From CAWFFV01 sp963814985 (GTDB taxonomy: Bacteria; Chloroflexota; Ktedonobacteria; Ktedonobacterales; Ktedonobacteraceae): a stretch of 64,000 bases of DNA. The notes beneath the pieces were generated by a model, which saw only the letters and a program-made list of their open reading frames with translations, did no database searches and was not told the origin of the DNA. The stretch is from the NCBI GenBank assembly GCA_963814985.1, contig CAWFFV010000057.1:124001-188000 (forward strand), given 5' to 3'. Positions 55,010 through 63,480 of this stretch are shown here, piece after piece. A program made the translations under genes and the position numbers. Position 1 is the stretch's first letter; every line of letters begins with the position of its first letter.

Positions 55010-56922
55010 ATGGATCAGCAGTTGCCGCTTTCTGAAAGCGAGATACTACCTCTTCCAGGATTTCATGATGATACTGACCTCTTCGAAGATGAACCAGTGT
55101 CAACAAATGTAACTCGGACGGGGCGCCGACGTTTACTGATAATCATTGCGATTGTATTGCTTGTTATTATTCTTGGAGGGGCAGTTCTTGGAATCGTGAA
55201 CAATCGGCGGTCACGTATCACTTACCAGTCCCAAAAAGTCACTCAGGGCGATCTTACACTCTCCGTTAATGCAACAGGACCATTACAAACTGATGTCTAC
55301 AATTTAAACTTTACAGGTACAGGTAAACTGACCGAGATTGATGTCAAGATAGGTCAGACAGTCGAGCAGAATCAGACTCTTGCAAAACTTGACCCGGCAA
55401 CACTGCAATATGCCCTTAATGAATCTCAGGCCAGCATGACTGCTGCTCAGACGTCTTTAGGTAATGCTCAGGCGAGTTATAATGCAGCTACATCGGCTGC
55501 CTCAGCAAGTGTTTCCGCTGCCCGATCTACTCTTAATGATGCGATGTCAAACCTCAGGGAGGTGCATACGCAGTCTCAAGCGACTATAGCAGCAGCCCAG
55601 ACAACGTTGAGTGATGCACAAACAAATCTTGGCAAAGTCCAGGCCCAGTCGCAGGCAGCGATTAACTCTGCCCAGACAACGCTAAATGATGCTCAAACGA
55701 ACCTGACCAATGTAAAGGCACAGACACAAGCACAATTGCAAGCTGCATATAACCAGGAGCAGCAGACCCTTGCTACTTGTAATGGTAATTCCACCTGTAT
55801 CGCGAATGCAGAAAATCTGTATACTCAGGCGCAGGATCAGGCGGCTACGCAAGTCACTATTGCCCAGAATCAGATAAATTCTGCCCAAAGTGCCTTGAAT
55901 ACCGCAAAGGTGCAGGCGGCGGCGCAGGATAATACTGCCCAGGCGCAGATTAATACTGCCCAAAGTACCTTGAATACTGCTCAGGCACAGGCCGGAACAC
56001 AGAATACCACTGCCCAGAGTCAGATTAATTCGGCACAGAAGCAACTGACAACAGCCCAGGCGCAGGGGAATGTCCAGAGTACGTCATCTCTCGGACAGGT
56101 CAACACAGCACAAAGTCAACTCGGTACGGCGCAAACCCAACTCGCGACTGCGGAGTATAATTTAACTAATACTACTCTCAAAGCACCGCATAAGGGAACG
56201 GTTGTAGCTGTGAATGGAACTGTTGGGGGTACTCCAGGTGTTGTTCAGGTGCAGTTGCAGGTGCAAGTAATATTTTTGTGCAGATTGTAGATCTCTCATC
56301 TCTACAGGTACAGGCTAGCGTCAACGAAGCTGATATTGGCGGTATTGCAGTAGGGAATTCTGTGCAGTTCTCGGTAAGTGCCTATGCAGATCGTCTGTTT
56401 AAAGGAACTGTGATGGCTATTGCACCTCTTGGTCAAACTGTCTCGAATGTCGTAACGTATCCCGTCTTGATCGATGTTGACACCAATGACCTCTCTCAGA
56501 TAAACCTGCTACCAGGGATGACTGCCAGTGTGACGATTGTTACTCAGGAGCGCTCTAATGTCCTGCAGGTACCTGTGAGTGCTGTAAATTTTGTTCATAT
56601 AGCCGCTACTCCGGATAGTAGCAATGGTAATCGTGTTCTGATTGAGCAGAGTCAGGTGGATAGTGGTCTTGCCAGGGCCCGTCAGATGCTACAAGACCTC
56701 CAGCAGGGAGGGAATGATCTCTCAAAAGAGAACCCGACGCCTGCTGTTGTGCTTGAACGTATCGGGAATCAGAATGTTGTAAAATCCATTGTTGTTGGCT
56801 TGACAGATGGCACATCCTATGAAGTGCTGGCCGGGCTTTCAGCGAATGATACGGTGCTGATTGGAACTCAGAGTCAGACGGGGAGGTGGGTAGAAGCGCC
56901 AGTGGCGGTAATTGATGGGTAG
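55010..56922 (+). CDS. MacA/HlyD-type membrane-fusion adaptor (frame broken once)
   Basis: About 637 residues after one missing T near 56244 is restored. A cytoplasmic N-terminus is followed by one membrane helix (about 41-63, LLIIIAIVLLVIILGGAVLG), a barrel/lipoyl part with TLSVNATGPLQTDVYNLNFT and LTEIDVKIGQTVEQNQTLAK, then a 240-residue coiled coil of repeated AQTTLNDAQTNL and INTAQSTLNTAQ units, and the second barrel (IVDLSSLQVQASVNEADIGG, VTYPVLIDVDTNDLSQINLL). The frame break lies in the second lipoyl half, GAVAGASNIFVQI. Operon with ATPase and permease; exports lipids, peptides or drugs, substrate unknown. Confidence 0.88.
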
Positions 56923-56961
56923 TGACAGTACTCTCTCGGGAGAGATGAATTTGGAGGATGC

Positions 56962-57891
56962 ATGACGAATAATGAAGCACCGCAGATGCCTATAGAGGGA
57001 GAAACTGGCGCTCACATCACAAATACTTTGCACTCTACGGATCATGAGCAAGCAACAGCGCCGCAAACTCCCACTATGGCTGTAGAGAAAGTGGCCGATA
57101 CACGATCTGTTATTGCCATACGAAATCTTAGGAAGACCTACCTGCTCGGTGAAAACAAAGTTCCAGCTCTTCGGGGAGTTTCACTTGAAGTGCTGCGTGG
57201 CGAGTTTGTTGCCATTATGGGACCCTCAGGTTCAGGAAAAACCACGCTAATGAATCTTATTGGATGTCTGGATCGTCCCACTGGTGGCGACTACTGGCTT
57301 GCAGGAAAACTTGTGAGTAAGATGACTGCTGATGAGCTGGCTACCACCCGTAATCAACTTATCGGGTTTGTCTTCCAGGGTTTCAATTTATTGGCACGTG
57401 CTACCGCTGTGAAAAATGTGGCTTTGCCGCTCGTATATGCAGGTTTTTCAAAAGAGGAACAGGAACGTCGAGCACGCAGAGCTTTACAACTGGTTGGCCT
57501 GGGAGCGCGTTTACACCATAAGCCTGCGCAACTCTCTGGTGGACAACAGCAACGGGTCGCTATTGCCCGTGCCCTGGTCAATGCTCCCTCGCTCTTACTT
57601 GCTGATGAACCAACGGGTAATCTGGATACGCGTACCAGTATAGAGATTATGGCCGTACTCCAGGCGTTAAATCTGCGAGGGCTGACTATCGTACTGGTGA
57701 CACATGAAGCCGATATCGCAGCCTATGCGAAGCGACAAATTGCTTTTCGTGATGGTCGCCTCGTACGCGATGAACCAACACCGTTGCAGCGCAGTGCTGC
57801 TAGCGAGTTGGCAAAGGATGCACGTGCTGACATGGCAGGTAGGAACCAGGGTATGCATACAAACATTCAGGTCGAGGAGGAAGCGCAATGA
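56962..57891 (+). CDS. ABC transporter ATP-binding protein (MacB/LolD type)
   Basis: A 309-residue nucleotide-binding subunit. Walker A GPSGSGKTTLMNLIG, signature LSGGQQQRVAIARAL and Walker B LLLADEPTGNLD are perfect. It has a 50-residue polar N-terminal extension and a 45-residue C-terminal tail not found in the usual family. TTGGAGGATGC precedes the start. The stop overlaps the permease start (ATGA). Confidence 0.95.
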   Translation: MTNNEAPQMPIEGETGAHITNTLHSTDHEQATAPQTPTMAVEKVADTRSVIAIRNLRKTYLLGENKVPALRGVSLEVLRGEFVAIMGPSGSGKTTLMNLIGCLDRPTGGDYWLAGKLVSKMTADELATTRNQLIGFVFQGFNLLARATAVKNVALPLVYAGFSKEEQERRARRALQLVGLGARLHHKPAQLSGGQQQRVAIARALVNAPSLLLADEPTGNLDTRTSIEIMAVLQALNLRGLTIVLVTHEADIAAYAKRQIAFRDGRLVRDEPTPLQRSAASELAKDARADMAGRNQGMHTNIQVEEEAQ

Positions 57892-59207
57892 GTACACCAG
57901 CTCAGCCACAGCCAACGATTGCGCTCCCCGACTCTACCAGGTCTAATAGTGCTCACTTTCGTGGAAAGCATCCAAAGCACAAGCTTGGTAGTATGATGGG
58001 AGCCAGCGTTAGCAGCGCCACAGAGTCACTCTGGGCAAACCGTATGCGTTCGCTTTTGACGACTCTTGGGGTTATTATTGGCGTGATGGCCGTTATTGTT
58101 GCTGTGACACTCACACAAGGAGCGGGAGCGTTACTCACCCAGCGTATTTCCAGCCTGGGGACGAATACGTTACTTATTAGTCCTGGTGCAGCAGTTTCAG
58201 GTGGAGCTACCACTGGTATTGGCACACAGCAATCGCTGACTCTGGATGACGTTGAGGCTATAAAGAAAGTTCCACATGTGACTGCTGTGAGTCCAGTACT
58301 GAGCCTGACAGCACAGATTATCACGCATAATCAGAACTGGAATACTCGTGTTCAGGGAGTCGCGCCTGAGTTTCAACAGATCCAGAACTGGCTGATAGCT
58401 CGTGGTGTCTGGTTTAGTGCAAGTGATGCAGAAAGCGGGTTACCAGTCGCAGTCCTTGGAGATACCGTTGCTACTAACCTCTTCAGTGCTACAAATACTG
58501 ATCCCATTGGTCAGACGATCCTGATACGCGGCCAGGTGTTTCGAGTCGTTGGTGTGTTGCAACCCAAAGGGGCCTTTGGAGCATTCAATCAGGATGATAT
58601 TGTCTATATTCCCTTTAATGCTGCTGCCTCTCGACTTAAAAATACCCAATATGTTGACCAGATCCAGGCTCAAGTGGATAATGCTGATAATGTTGCTACT
58701 GCACAGGATGCTGTGACCTCTGTGCTCAGACACCTGCACCGCATTGCGCCAGGAGCAGTGGACGATTTCCAACTCCGTAGTCCGAACCAGTTAGTTCAGA
58801 CTGCACAGCAATTTGCACAGATACTGACCATTCTCCTTGTGGGCATTGCCGCGATTTCACTGACTGTAGGTGGCATTGGGATCATGAATATCATGCTCGT
58901 CTCTGTCACTGAGCGGACGCGAGAGATTGGGATTCGTATGGCAATTGGAGCACGACAGCGCGATATTCGCAATCAATTTCTTATTGAGGCTCTCGCGCTC
59001 AGTGCAGTTGGTGGTATTATTGGTATTCTGCTTGGTTTACTGATTGGTTTTGTGCTAACGTCTTCTTTTCAGTTACCTTTTGTCGTTGACCCCATCTCAA
59101 CATGCCTGGCTTTTGGGGTTTCGGCGGCAATTGGTGTTATCTTTGGTCTTTATCCAGCAATACGGGCCTCGCGCCTTGATCCCATTGTGGCTCTTCGTAC
59201 TGACTAA
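57888..59207 (+). CDS. ABC transporter permease, MacB/FtsX type
   Basis: A 439-residue permease with a MacB periplasmic core domain between helix 1 (about residues 47-70, LTTLGVIIGVMAVIVAVTLT) and three C-terminal helices. The typical C-terminal sequence is present: ISLTVGGIGIMNIMLVSVTE then RTREIGIRMAIGARQRDI, with ALSAVGGIIGILLGLLIGF. Together with the ATPase and adaptor it makes a tripartite, mechanotransmission-type exporter. An outer-membrane channel gene is absent, as expected in a single-membrane cell. Confidence 0.94.
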   Translation: MSTPAQPQPTIALPDSTRSNSAHFRGKHPKHKLGSMMGASVSSATESLWANRMRSLLTTLGVIIGVMAVIVAVTLTQGAGALLTQRISSLGTNTLLISPGAAVSGGATTGIGTQQSLTLDDVEAIKKVPHVTAVSPVLSLTAQIITHNQNWNTRVQGVAPEFQQIQNWLIARGVWFSASDAESGLPVAVLGDTVATNLFSATNTDPIGQTILIRGQVFRVVGVLQPKGAFGAFNQDDIVYIPFNAAASRLKNTQYVDQIQAQVDNADNVATAQDAVTSVLRHLHRIAPGAVDDFQLRSPNQLVQTAQQFAQILTILLVGIAAISLTVGGIGIMNIMLVSVTERTREIGIRMAIGARQRDIRNQFLIEALALSAVGGIIGILLGLLIGFVLTSSFQLPFVVDPISTCLAFGVSAAIGVIFGLYPAIRASRLDPIVALRTD

Positions 59208-59224
59208 ATGATGAGTTTTTTCGA

Positions 59225-59325
59225 AAGGTCCTGCCGTTTTGTGTGGGTGGCAGGGTTGGCGATCGTCGATCGCCAACCCTGCCACCCACACAAAACGAGA
59301 GCAAGCCACCGCAGGTGGCGAGACT
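59225..59325. mobile_element. Remnant of MITE family B
   Basis: The hairpin and the following AGCCACCGCAGGTGGCGAGA match the interior and subterminal part of the family B element at 60832-60986, but the terminal inverted repeats are missing. Probably a truncated copy. Confidence 0.55.
59235..59297. terminator. 30-bp hairpin shared by convergent genes (family B repeat remnant)
   Basis: Perfect arms of 30 bases around a GTC loop, with AAAACG/CGTTTT at the base. It lies between the ends of the permease gene (+) and the surface-protein gene (-). Its sequence is homologous to the inside of the element at 60832-60986. Confidence 0.75.
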
Positions 59326-60455
59326 CATGACAGGAGCCACTCCTCCGGCTTGTCATTTGGAGACTCACTGGTGGGTTCATCTTCGGCTCTATCTTTATTA
59401 GGTAAGATGAAGAGTCCCATCTGTGCTTGTCGCATCAACGATTCTAAAACCGGGTCACCTTTTACTCCCAGATATGGAGATAGAGGAACTATGCCTGGTG
59501 GTGGTAATAATAGAGAGCCATCGGATAGTACTGTTGCACCACTATTTCCCTGATCTGTGGTTGCCATGATCTGTGGGAAGTCTACCGAGAGTGGCCGTAA
59601 GTCGCTTGCTTTTGCAGGTGCAGGCATGGTTACTTGTGAGGGCTGTGGTACGCTAAGGCCTGATTGGCCTTGAGATAGCACTTCGCTAGATACAGCGGAT
59701 GTATATTCGGTAACCTGGGCATGTTTCCCATAAACCGGAGTTGTTGCCATGCCACCGATCTGAGGCACAGGTTGTTGTATTGCCAGTACTCCTCCTAGTT
59801 TCTTCAGGGCAGTTCTTCTGCGCATCTCTATTCCAAATAACATTATTGCAAACAGCAACACAGCGGCAGTACTGGCAGACACGACCATTGTGGAGAGCAT
59901 CTCGTTGTCCCGCTGTTTAAGCATTGCTCCTAACATCGTACTGTTCGTATTTTGATTATTTTTACCTGAGCTGCCTGCTGTTGACCCGATAGAGGTGGGA
60001 GTAGACGTTGTTAGTGTTGCTATGCCTGAGCCAGCAGCGCTGGTTGGGGCGACAGTTGGCTGTGTCATATTTGGTGTCGGCGTTGGTTGGGGTGCCATGG
60101 TAGGCCTTGGTGTCGGTGCCATGGTAGGAGTTGGTGTCGGTGCCGCAGTAGGAGTTGGCGTTGGTGCCGCAGTAGGAGTTGGCGTTGGTGCCATAGTAGG
60201 AGTTGGCGTCGGTGCCGTAGTAGGAGTTGGCGTTGGTGCCATGGTAGGCGTCGCCGTTGGAACAGGCGTATTAGTTGGGGGTATACCTTGCATGGTGTTA
60301 GTTGCTATGGCCTCGATCTTCTTCGGACTAACAGCTTGTGCTGTGGTTATTATAGCTAACATACCAATCACAGAGAACAGTAGTAGCGCGAAACAGAGAG
60401 CCGTGATTAGCTGAACCCAGGAAGCCCTCGTAGTTAAGTGATTATTCACACGCAT
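59325..60455 (-). CDS. Pro/Thr-rich surface protein with two membrane segments
   Basis: About 376 residues. An N-terminal signal-anchor helix (ALCFALLLFSVIGMLAIITTAQA) is followed by about seven 8-residue units of the type APTPTPTM (residues about 62-122), then a Ser/Thr-rich stalk, a second membrane helix (MVVSASTAAVLLFAIMLFGI) and a long cytoplasmic tail with Met/Gln-rich stretches. The outside part is therefore a short extended wall- or surface-exposed stalk. GGGAGG lies four bases before the ATG at 60455. No known domain; a sensory or adhesion-like role is only a guess. Confidence 0.72.
   Translation of the reverse strand: MRVNNHLTTRASWVQLITALCFALLLFSVIGMLAIITTAQAVSPKKIEAIATNTMQGIPPTNTPVPTATPTMAPTPTPTTAPTPTPTMAPTPTPTAAPTPTPTAAPTPTPTMAPTPRPTMAPQPTPTPNMTQPTVAPTSAAGSGIATLTTSTPTSIGSTAGSSGKNNQNTNSTMLGAMLKQRDNEMLSTMVVSASTAAVLLFAIMLFGIEMRRRTALKKLGGVLAIQQPVPQIGGMATTPVYGKHAQVTEYTSAVSSEVLSQGQSGLSVPQPSQVTMPAPAKASDLRPLSVDFPQIMATTDQGNSGATVLSDGSLLLPPPGIVPLSPYLGVKGDPVLESLMRQAQMGLFILPNKDRAEDEPTSESPNDKPEEWLLS
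60076..60267. repeat. 24-bp tandem repeats coding for an 8-residue Pro/Thr unit
   Basis: About seven or eight head-to-tail copies of a 24-base unit (plus strand GTAGGAGTTGGCGTTGGTGC then four more bases), with base changes mainly at one or two positions. Copy number could vary between strains. Confidence 0.8.
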
Positions 60456-61029
60456 CAAACCTCCCTGCGCGGATATTTTGTCTGAAGAGAAGAAAAAACG
60501 GCATCATCTCTTGAGTATTTATTCTCAAGAAGAGGTAAGTCTAGATCATATAATGAGCCAGATACTTCATCTAAACTAAGTGTAGAAGAGCGATGTTTCA
60601 ATGGTCAAGTAAACGGCAAAAATGTACTAGGATATGTCAATGAGAGGCTATCCATCTAGTAATTCCAGGAGTCATTTTTGCATGTGCTTGCTATATATTA
60701 GCATGAAGTACTATTTCCCTTTAAAAGCACGAATTGGCCCATAAATTTTCTCTTCTCCGGGCGTTTTTCTGAGTAATTAGCTGTAACGTTAATGGAAATG
60801 AGAACGTGGTACTACCATATTATGAAGAGTTGTAACTACTCAGCCCCTTTTTCCAGATTCCTCAGCGCCACAGGCGCTTCGCAGGCCATTTTGTCTGGGT
60901 GTGGCAAGTTTGCGATGCAAACCTGCCACACCCAGACAAAACAAGAGCGAGCCACCGCAGGTGGTGAGCAAGACCTGAGTAGTTACGAAGAGTTCGGCTA
61001 ACAACTCGCCGAGAAAGGAGATACCCCTC
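60456..61029. other. Intergenic region with a MITE
   Basis: Contains the promoter region of the surface-protein gene, then AT-rich sequence, the family B element at 60832-60986 and the ribosome binding site of the HD-GYP gene. No other gene is supported. Confidence 0.4.
60824..60994. mobile_element. MITE family B with 8-bp target-site duplication
   Basis: The element runs from GTAACTACTCAG (60832-60843) to CTGAGTAGTTAC (60975-60986), perfect 12-bp terminal inverted repeats, 155 bases in all. It is flanked by the direct repeat GAAGAGTT (60824-60831 and 60987-60994). The interior has a hairpin of 17-25 bp built on TTTTGTCTGGGTGTGGCA. GTAA termini and an 8-bp duplication are the known pattern of IS66-family insertions. 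Confidence 0.85.
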
Positions 61030-61848
61030 GTGCTGATGGAGAAGATAGCATCTCAGGATCTGAGAGATGATATATGTCGAAAACTCGCATCTATCCTGGG
61101 AGGAGATGTTCTAAGGGGAACAGAACGTTCCTTTGGGGTTCTCTCCAGTGTTTTTGGCAGGAAAATTTTACCAGGCGCTGAGTTATCTAAATTGCATGCT
61201 CTTGTTGCTGCCTATGATCAGAGTACGAATGCACATGCGAGCCGCCTGGTACATCTGACTGAGAGCGTTGCTCTTCATTTGCACCTCCCCAAACATGAGA
61301 TATATCTCATGTGTCTGGCAGCACTACTCCATGATATTGGTAAAATTTTTATCCCCTCTACCATTCTCCATAAATCTGGTTCACTCAACGATGAGGAGTG
61401 GAGAACTATGCGTTGTCACCCTGAGATTGGTTATCATATGCTTCAAAGGATTGGTGGTATCTTTGGTGAGGTTGCTCCTTTAGTTATGGCTCACCATGAA
61501 CGTTGGGATGGAGGAGGCTACCCGGCAGGTTTGGCTGGTGAAGAGATTCCTCTCGGGGCGCGTATTCTGGCAGTTGTTGACTCTTACGATGCTATGACCT
61601 CCACTCGTTCTTATCAGAAACCACTCTCCAGTGCACAGGCCTGTGAGGAACTACAGCGTTGCGTGGGTAGTCAGTACGACTCGCATGTTGTAACAGCATT
61701 TCTTGCTGTACTCAGAGAGCGAAACGTACTGACAGCCCCTGGTGAGGGCGTTAAGCGAAATCACGAGATAAATGGAGCTGGATTGGTTGGCGGAGTGCCC
61801 GTAGCGCCTTTACCTCGATCTGACGAACGCGCTCTCTTGTCAGTTTAA
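61030..61848 (+). CDS. HD-GYP domain protein, probable c-di-GMP phosphodiesterase
   Basis: A 272-residue protein. The HD-GYP domain (residues about 60-225) has ALLHDIGKIFIPSTIL, VMAHHERWDGGGYPAG and LAVVDSYDAMTSTRSY, the metal-binding and GYP signatures of cyclic-di-GMP hydrolases. No receiver or membrane part is present; the N-terminal 50 residues look like a small regulatory segment. A GTG start at 61030 has AAAGGAGAT upstream; an ATG two codons later is the alternative. Its last 98 bases overlap the convergent sigma-factor gene. Confidence 0.88.
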   Translation: MLMEKIASQDLRDDICRKLASILGGDVLRGTERSFGVLSSVFGRKILPGAELSKLHALVAAYDQSTNAHASRLVHLTESVALHLHLPKHEIYLMCLAALLHDIGKIFIPSTILHKSGSLNDEEWRTMRCHPEIGYHMLQRIGGIFGEVAPLVMAHHERWDGGGYPAGLAGEEIPLGARILAVVDSYDAMTSTRSYQKPLSSAQACEELQRCVGSQYDSHVVTAFLAVLRERNVLTAPGEGVKRNHEINGAGLVGGVPVAPLPRSDERALLSV

Positions 61849-62779
61849 AGTGGATACTCAGTTCTTCTAAAGTGTGACAATAGCCATCATGAAGTCCATA
61901 GCGAAACTCAATGATCTGGCGTTCTCGCAGACTTAGTGTTTCAAGTGCATGGGAAATCTGATCACGTAGCACCTGATGTGTGATGATATCAGCCGGTGCC
62001 GTTGCGTGGATATCTTCCAGTACGTCAGCCAGATGATATTGTTCTTCGTCAATCAGAGGAGCATCGAGTGAGATTGGGACCTCTGATATATTCTGTAATT
62101 CAACGACACGCTCTTTTGTCAGGTTGATTGCCTGAGCAATCTCCTGGGGAAAGGGTTCGCGTCCCAAATCCTGGTAGAGTTGACGAGTCACTCGCTTCAT
62201 TTTGTAGATCAGTTCCACCACATGTACAGGTATATGAATAGTCCGTGTGTGTTCTGCCACTGCCCGGCTGATCGCCTGACAAATCCACCATGTGGCATAT
62301 GTGCTGAAGCGAAACCCGCGCCTGGAGTCAAATTTTTGTGCGGCACGAATCAAGCCAAGGTTTCCTTCCTGAATAAGGTCGAGGAGTGTGATGCCATGAT
62401 TACTGTAGCGTTTTGCGATACTGACGACAAGACGTAGATTTGCTTCTACTAAATGGTGATGTGCCTCTACATCGCCATCTGCAACGCATCGTGCTATAGA
62501 TAGCTCCTGCTCGGCTGTCAAAAGTGGGTAACGCCCAATTTCAGCTAAGTATTGCCTGATTGCATTCTCTCCCTCGGTTTTTTCTTCCTCTTCCTGTTCT
62601 TCCTCCAGATATTCGGGGTCCTCTTCATAGCGAAGCTCGGAGCGTGTGATATTGCTCCGGTTCCGTCGTTGCGCCTTCACCGGATGGTGTGGTTCTCTGT
62701 TTCTAAAATCAGCCTCTTGCAGGTAAGAGGATTGCTTTAGTGTCTCCTCTATCTTCACCTGTTTTGCAATGGCTACCAT
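61751..62779 (-). CDS. Primary-type RNA polymerase sigma factor (sigma-70 group 2)
   Basis: A 342-residue factor with region 1.2 (IRQYLAEIGRYPLLTAEQEL), region 2 (SNHGITLLDLIQEGNLGLIR, FRFSTYATWWICQAISRAVA), region 3 and region 4 (LSLRERQIIEFRYGLHDGY then TRERVRQIEVKALRALRQP). The acidic N-terminus YEEDPEYLEEEQEEEEKTEG replaces region 1.1. Region 2.4 fits a consensus TATAAT-type -10, as seen at several promoters here. Lack of a large N-terminal domain and only 342 residues suggest a non-housekeeping RpoD paralogue rather than the main one. Confidence 0.92.
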   Translation of the reverse strand: MVAIAKQVKIEETLKQSSYLQEADFRNREPHHPVKAQRRNRSNITRSELRYEEDPEYLEEEQEEEEKTEGENAIRQYLAEIGRYPLLTAEQELSIARCVADGDVEAHHHLVEANLRLVVSIAKRYSNHGITLLDLIQEGNLGLIRAAQKFDSRRGFRFSTYATWWICQAISRAVAEHTRTIHIPVHVVELIYKMKRVTRQLYQDLGREPFPQEIAQAINLTKERVVELQNISEVPISLDAPLIDEEQYHLADVLEDIHATAPADIITHQVLRDQISHALETLSLRERQIIEFRYGLHDGYCHTLEELSIHFKLTRERVRQIEVKALRALRQPIQLHLSRDFA

Positions 62780-63109
62780 ATGCTTACTCCTTCTTCCTCA
62801 ATTTCCATTACACAGTTTGGTAACCGGAGACTGGTGCTGCTAGAGTGATTTGCTTGATAAATCAATACACTTCCAGCAACACAATACCCAAAAATTTTTC
62901 GGGCATATCCCCCCTGATAGAAAGTATTGCAAGATATGTGCCAATATAGAGGTATAGGGATTTAGACTCCAAAATATGCATGAAAAAAGCTCTGTTGATA
63001 ACAAATATGCGCGAATAATGGGGATTTTCAGGATGGAAGAAGGCAAACCTCCTTTCTATCAAGAGGGCCAGAGATGTAAATTTTTCCAATTACTATGAAT
63101 ATTTCCGCA

Positions 63110-63390
63110 GTAACTACTCAGGTCTGCTCGCCACCTGCGATGGCCCGCTCTCCATGAGTCATCCCGAACTTTTGTTTCAAAAATTCGCAAAAGCGAGGGT
63201 GCAGGGAGCGCAGCGTCCCTGCCGGGTTTGGGGACACCCCAAACCCCGGTCAAGGGCTGGCTGCCCTTGACAATCCCGCTTCTCAAGCCACTTGAGAAAA
63301 TGAACATTTGTTCGAAAACTTGGGATGACTTATGAGTCAGCGAAGCGCCTCAGGCGCTGAGGAATCAGGAAAAGGAGCCTCAGTAGTTAC
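63110..63390. mobile_element. MITE family B copy, inverted, with family C inserted inside
   Basis: The left end GTAACTACTCAGGTC (63110-63124) and following GCTCGCCACCTGCGATGGC match the complement of the right end of the element at 60832-60986. The right end AGTAGTTAC (63382-63390) with CGCCTCAGGCGCTGAGGAATC matches the complement of its left end. So this is the same element in the opposite orientation. No target duplication is visible. It encloses the family C unit at 63153-63334. Confidence 0.7.
63153..63334. mobile_element. MITE-like element, family C (short, nested copy)
   Basis: Terminal repeats CATGAGTCATCCCGAACTTT and TTGGGATGACTTATG match the ends of the element at 34148-34563. It shares GGGGACACCCC, CAAGGGCTG and CCCGCTTCTCAAGCCACTTG with that copy but lacks the middle half. 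Confidence 0.65.
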
Positions 63391-63480
63391 TCTGAGAAAG
63401 CGAAAATGTAAGAGAGTCGCGTTTATTTGCACTAGATGCAGCTATCTTGTTTACGAAAAGAGCAACAGGGGAGATTGGAT

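Larger units (their letters stand above)
62780..63480. other. Intergenic region with nested MITE sequences
   Basis: Starts with the promoter region of the sigma gene (AT-rich, 62780-63090). From 63110 to 63390 it is filled by a family B element that encloses a short family C copy. No gene is supported in these 700 bases. Confidence 0.45.

Noticed and set aside
59995..60414. Plus-strand open frame with Val/Gly repeats
   Set aside because: It is the shadow of the Pro/Thr repeats in the surface-protein gene; no start signal precedes it.
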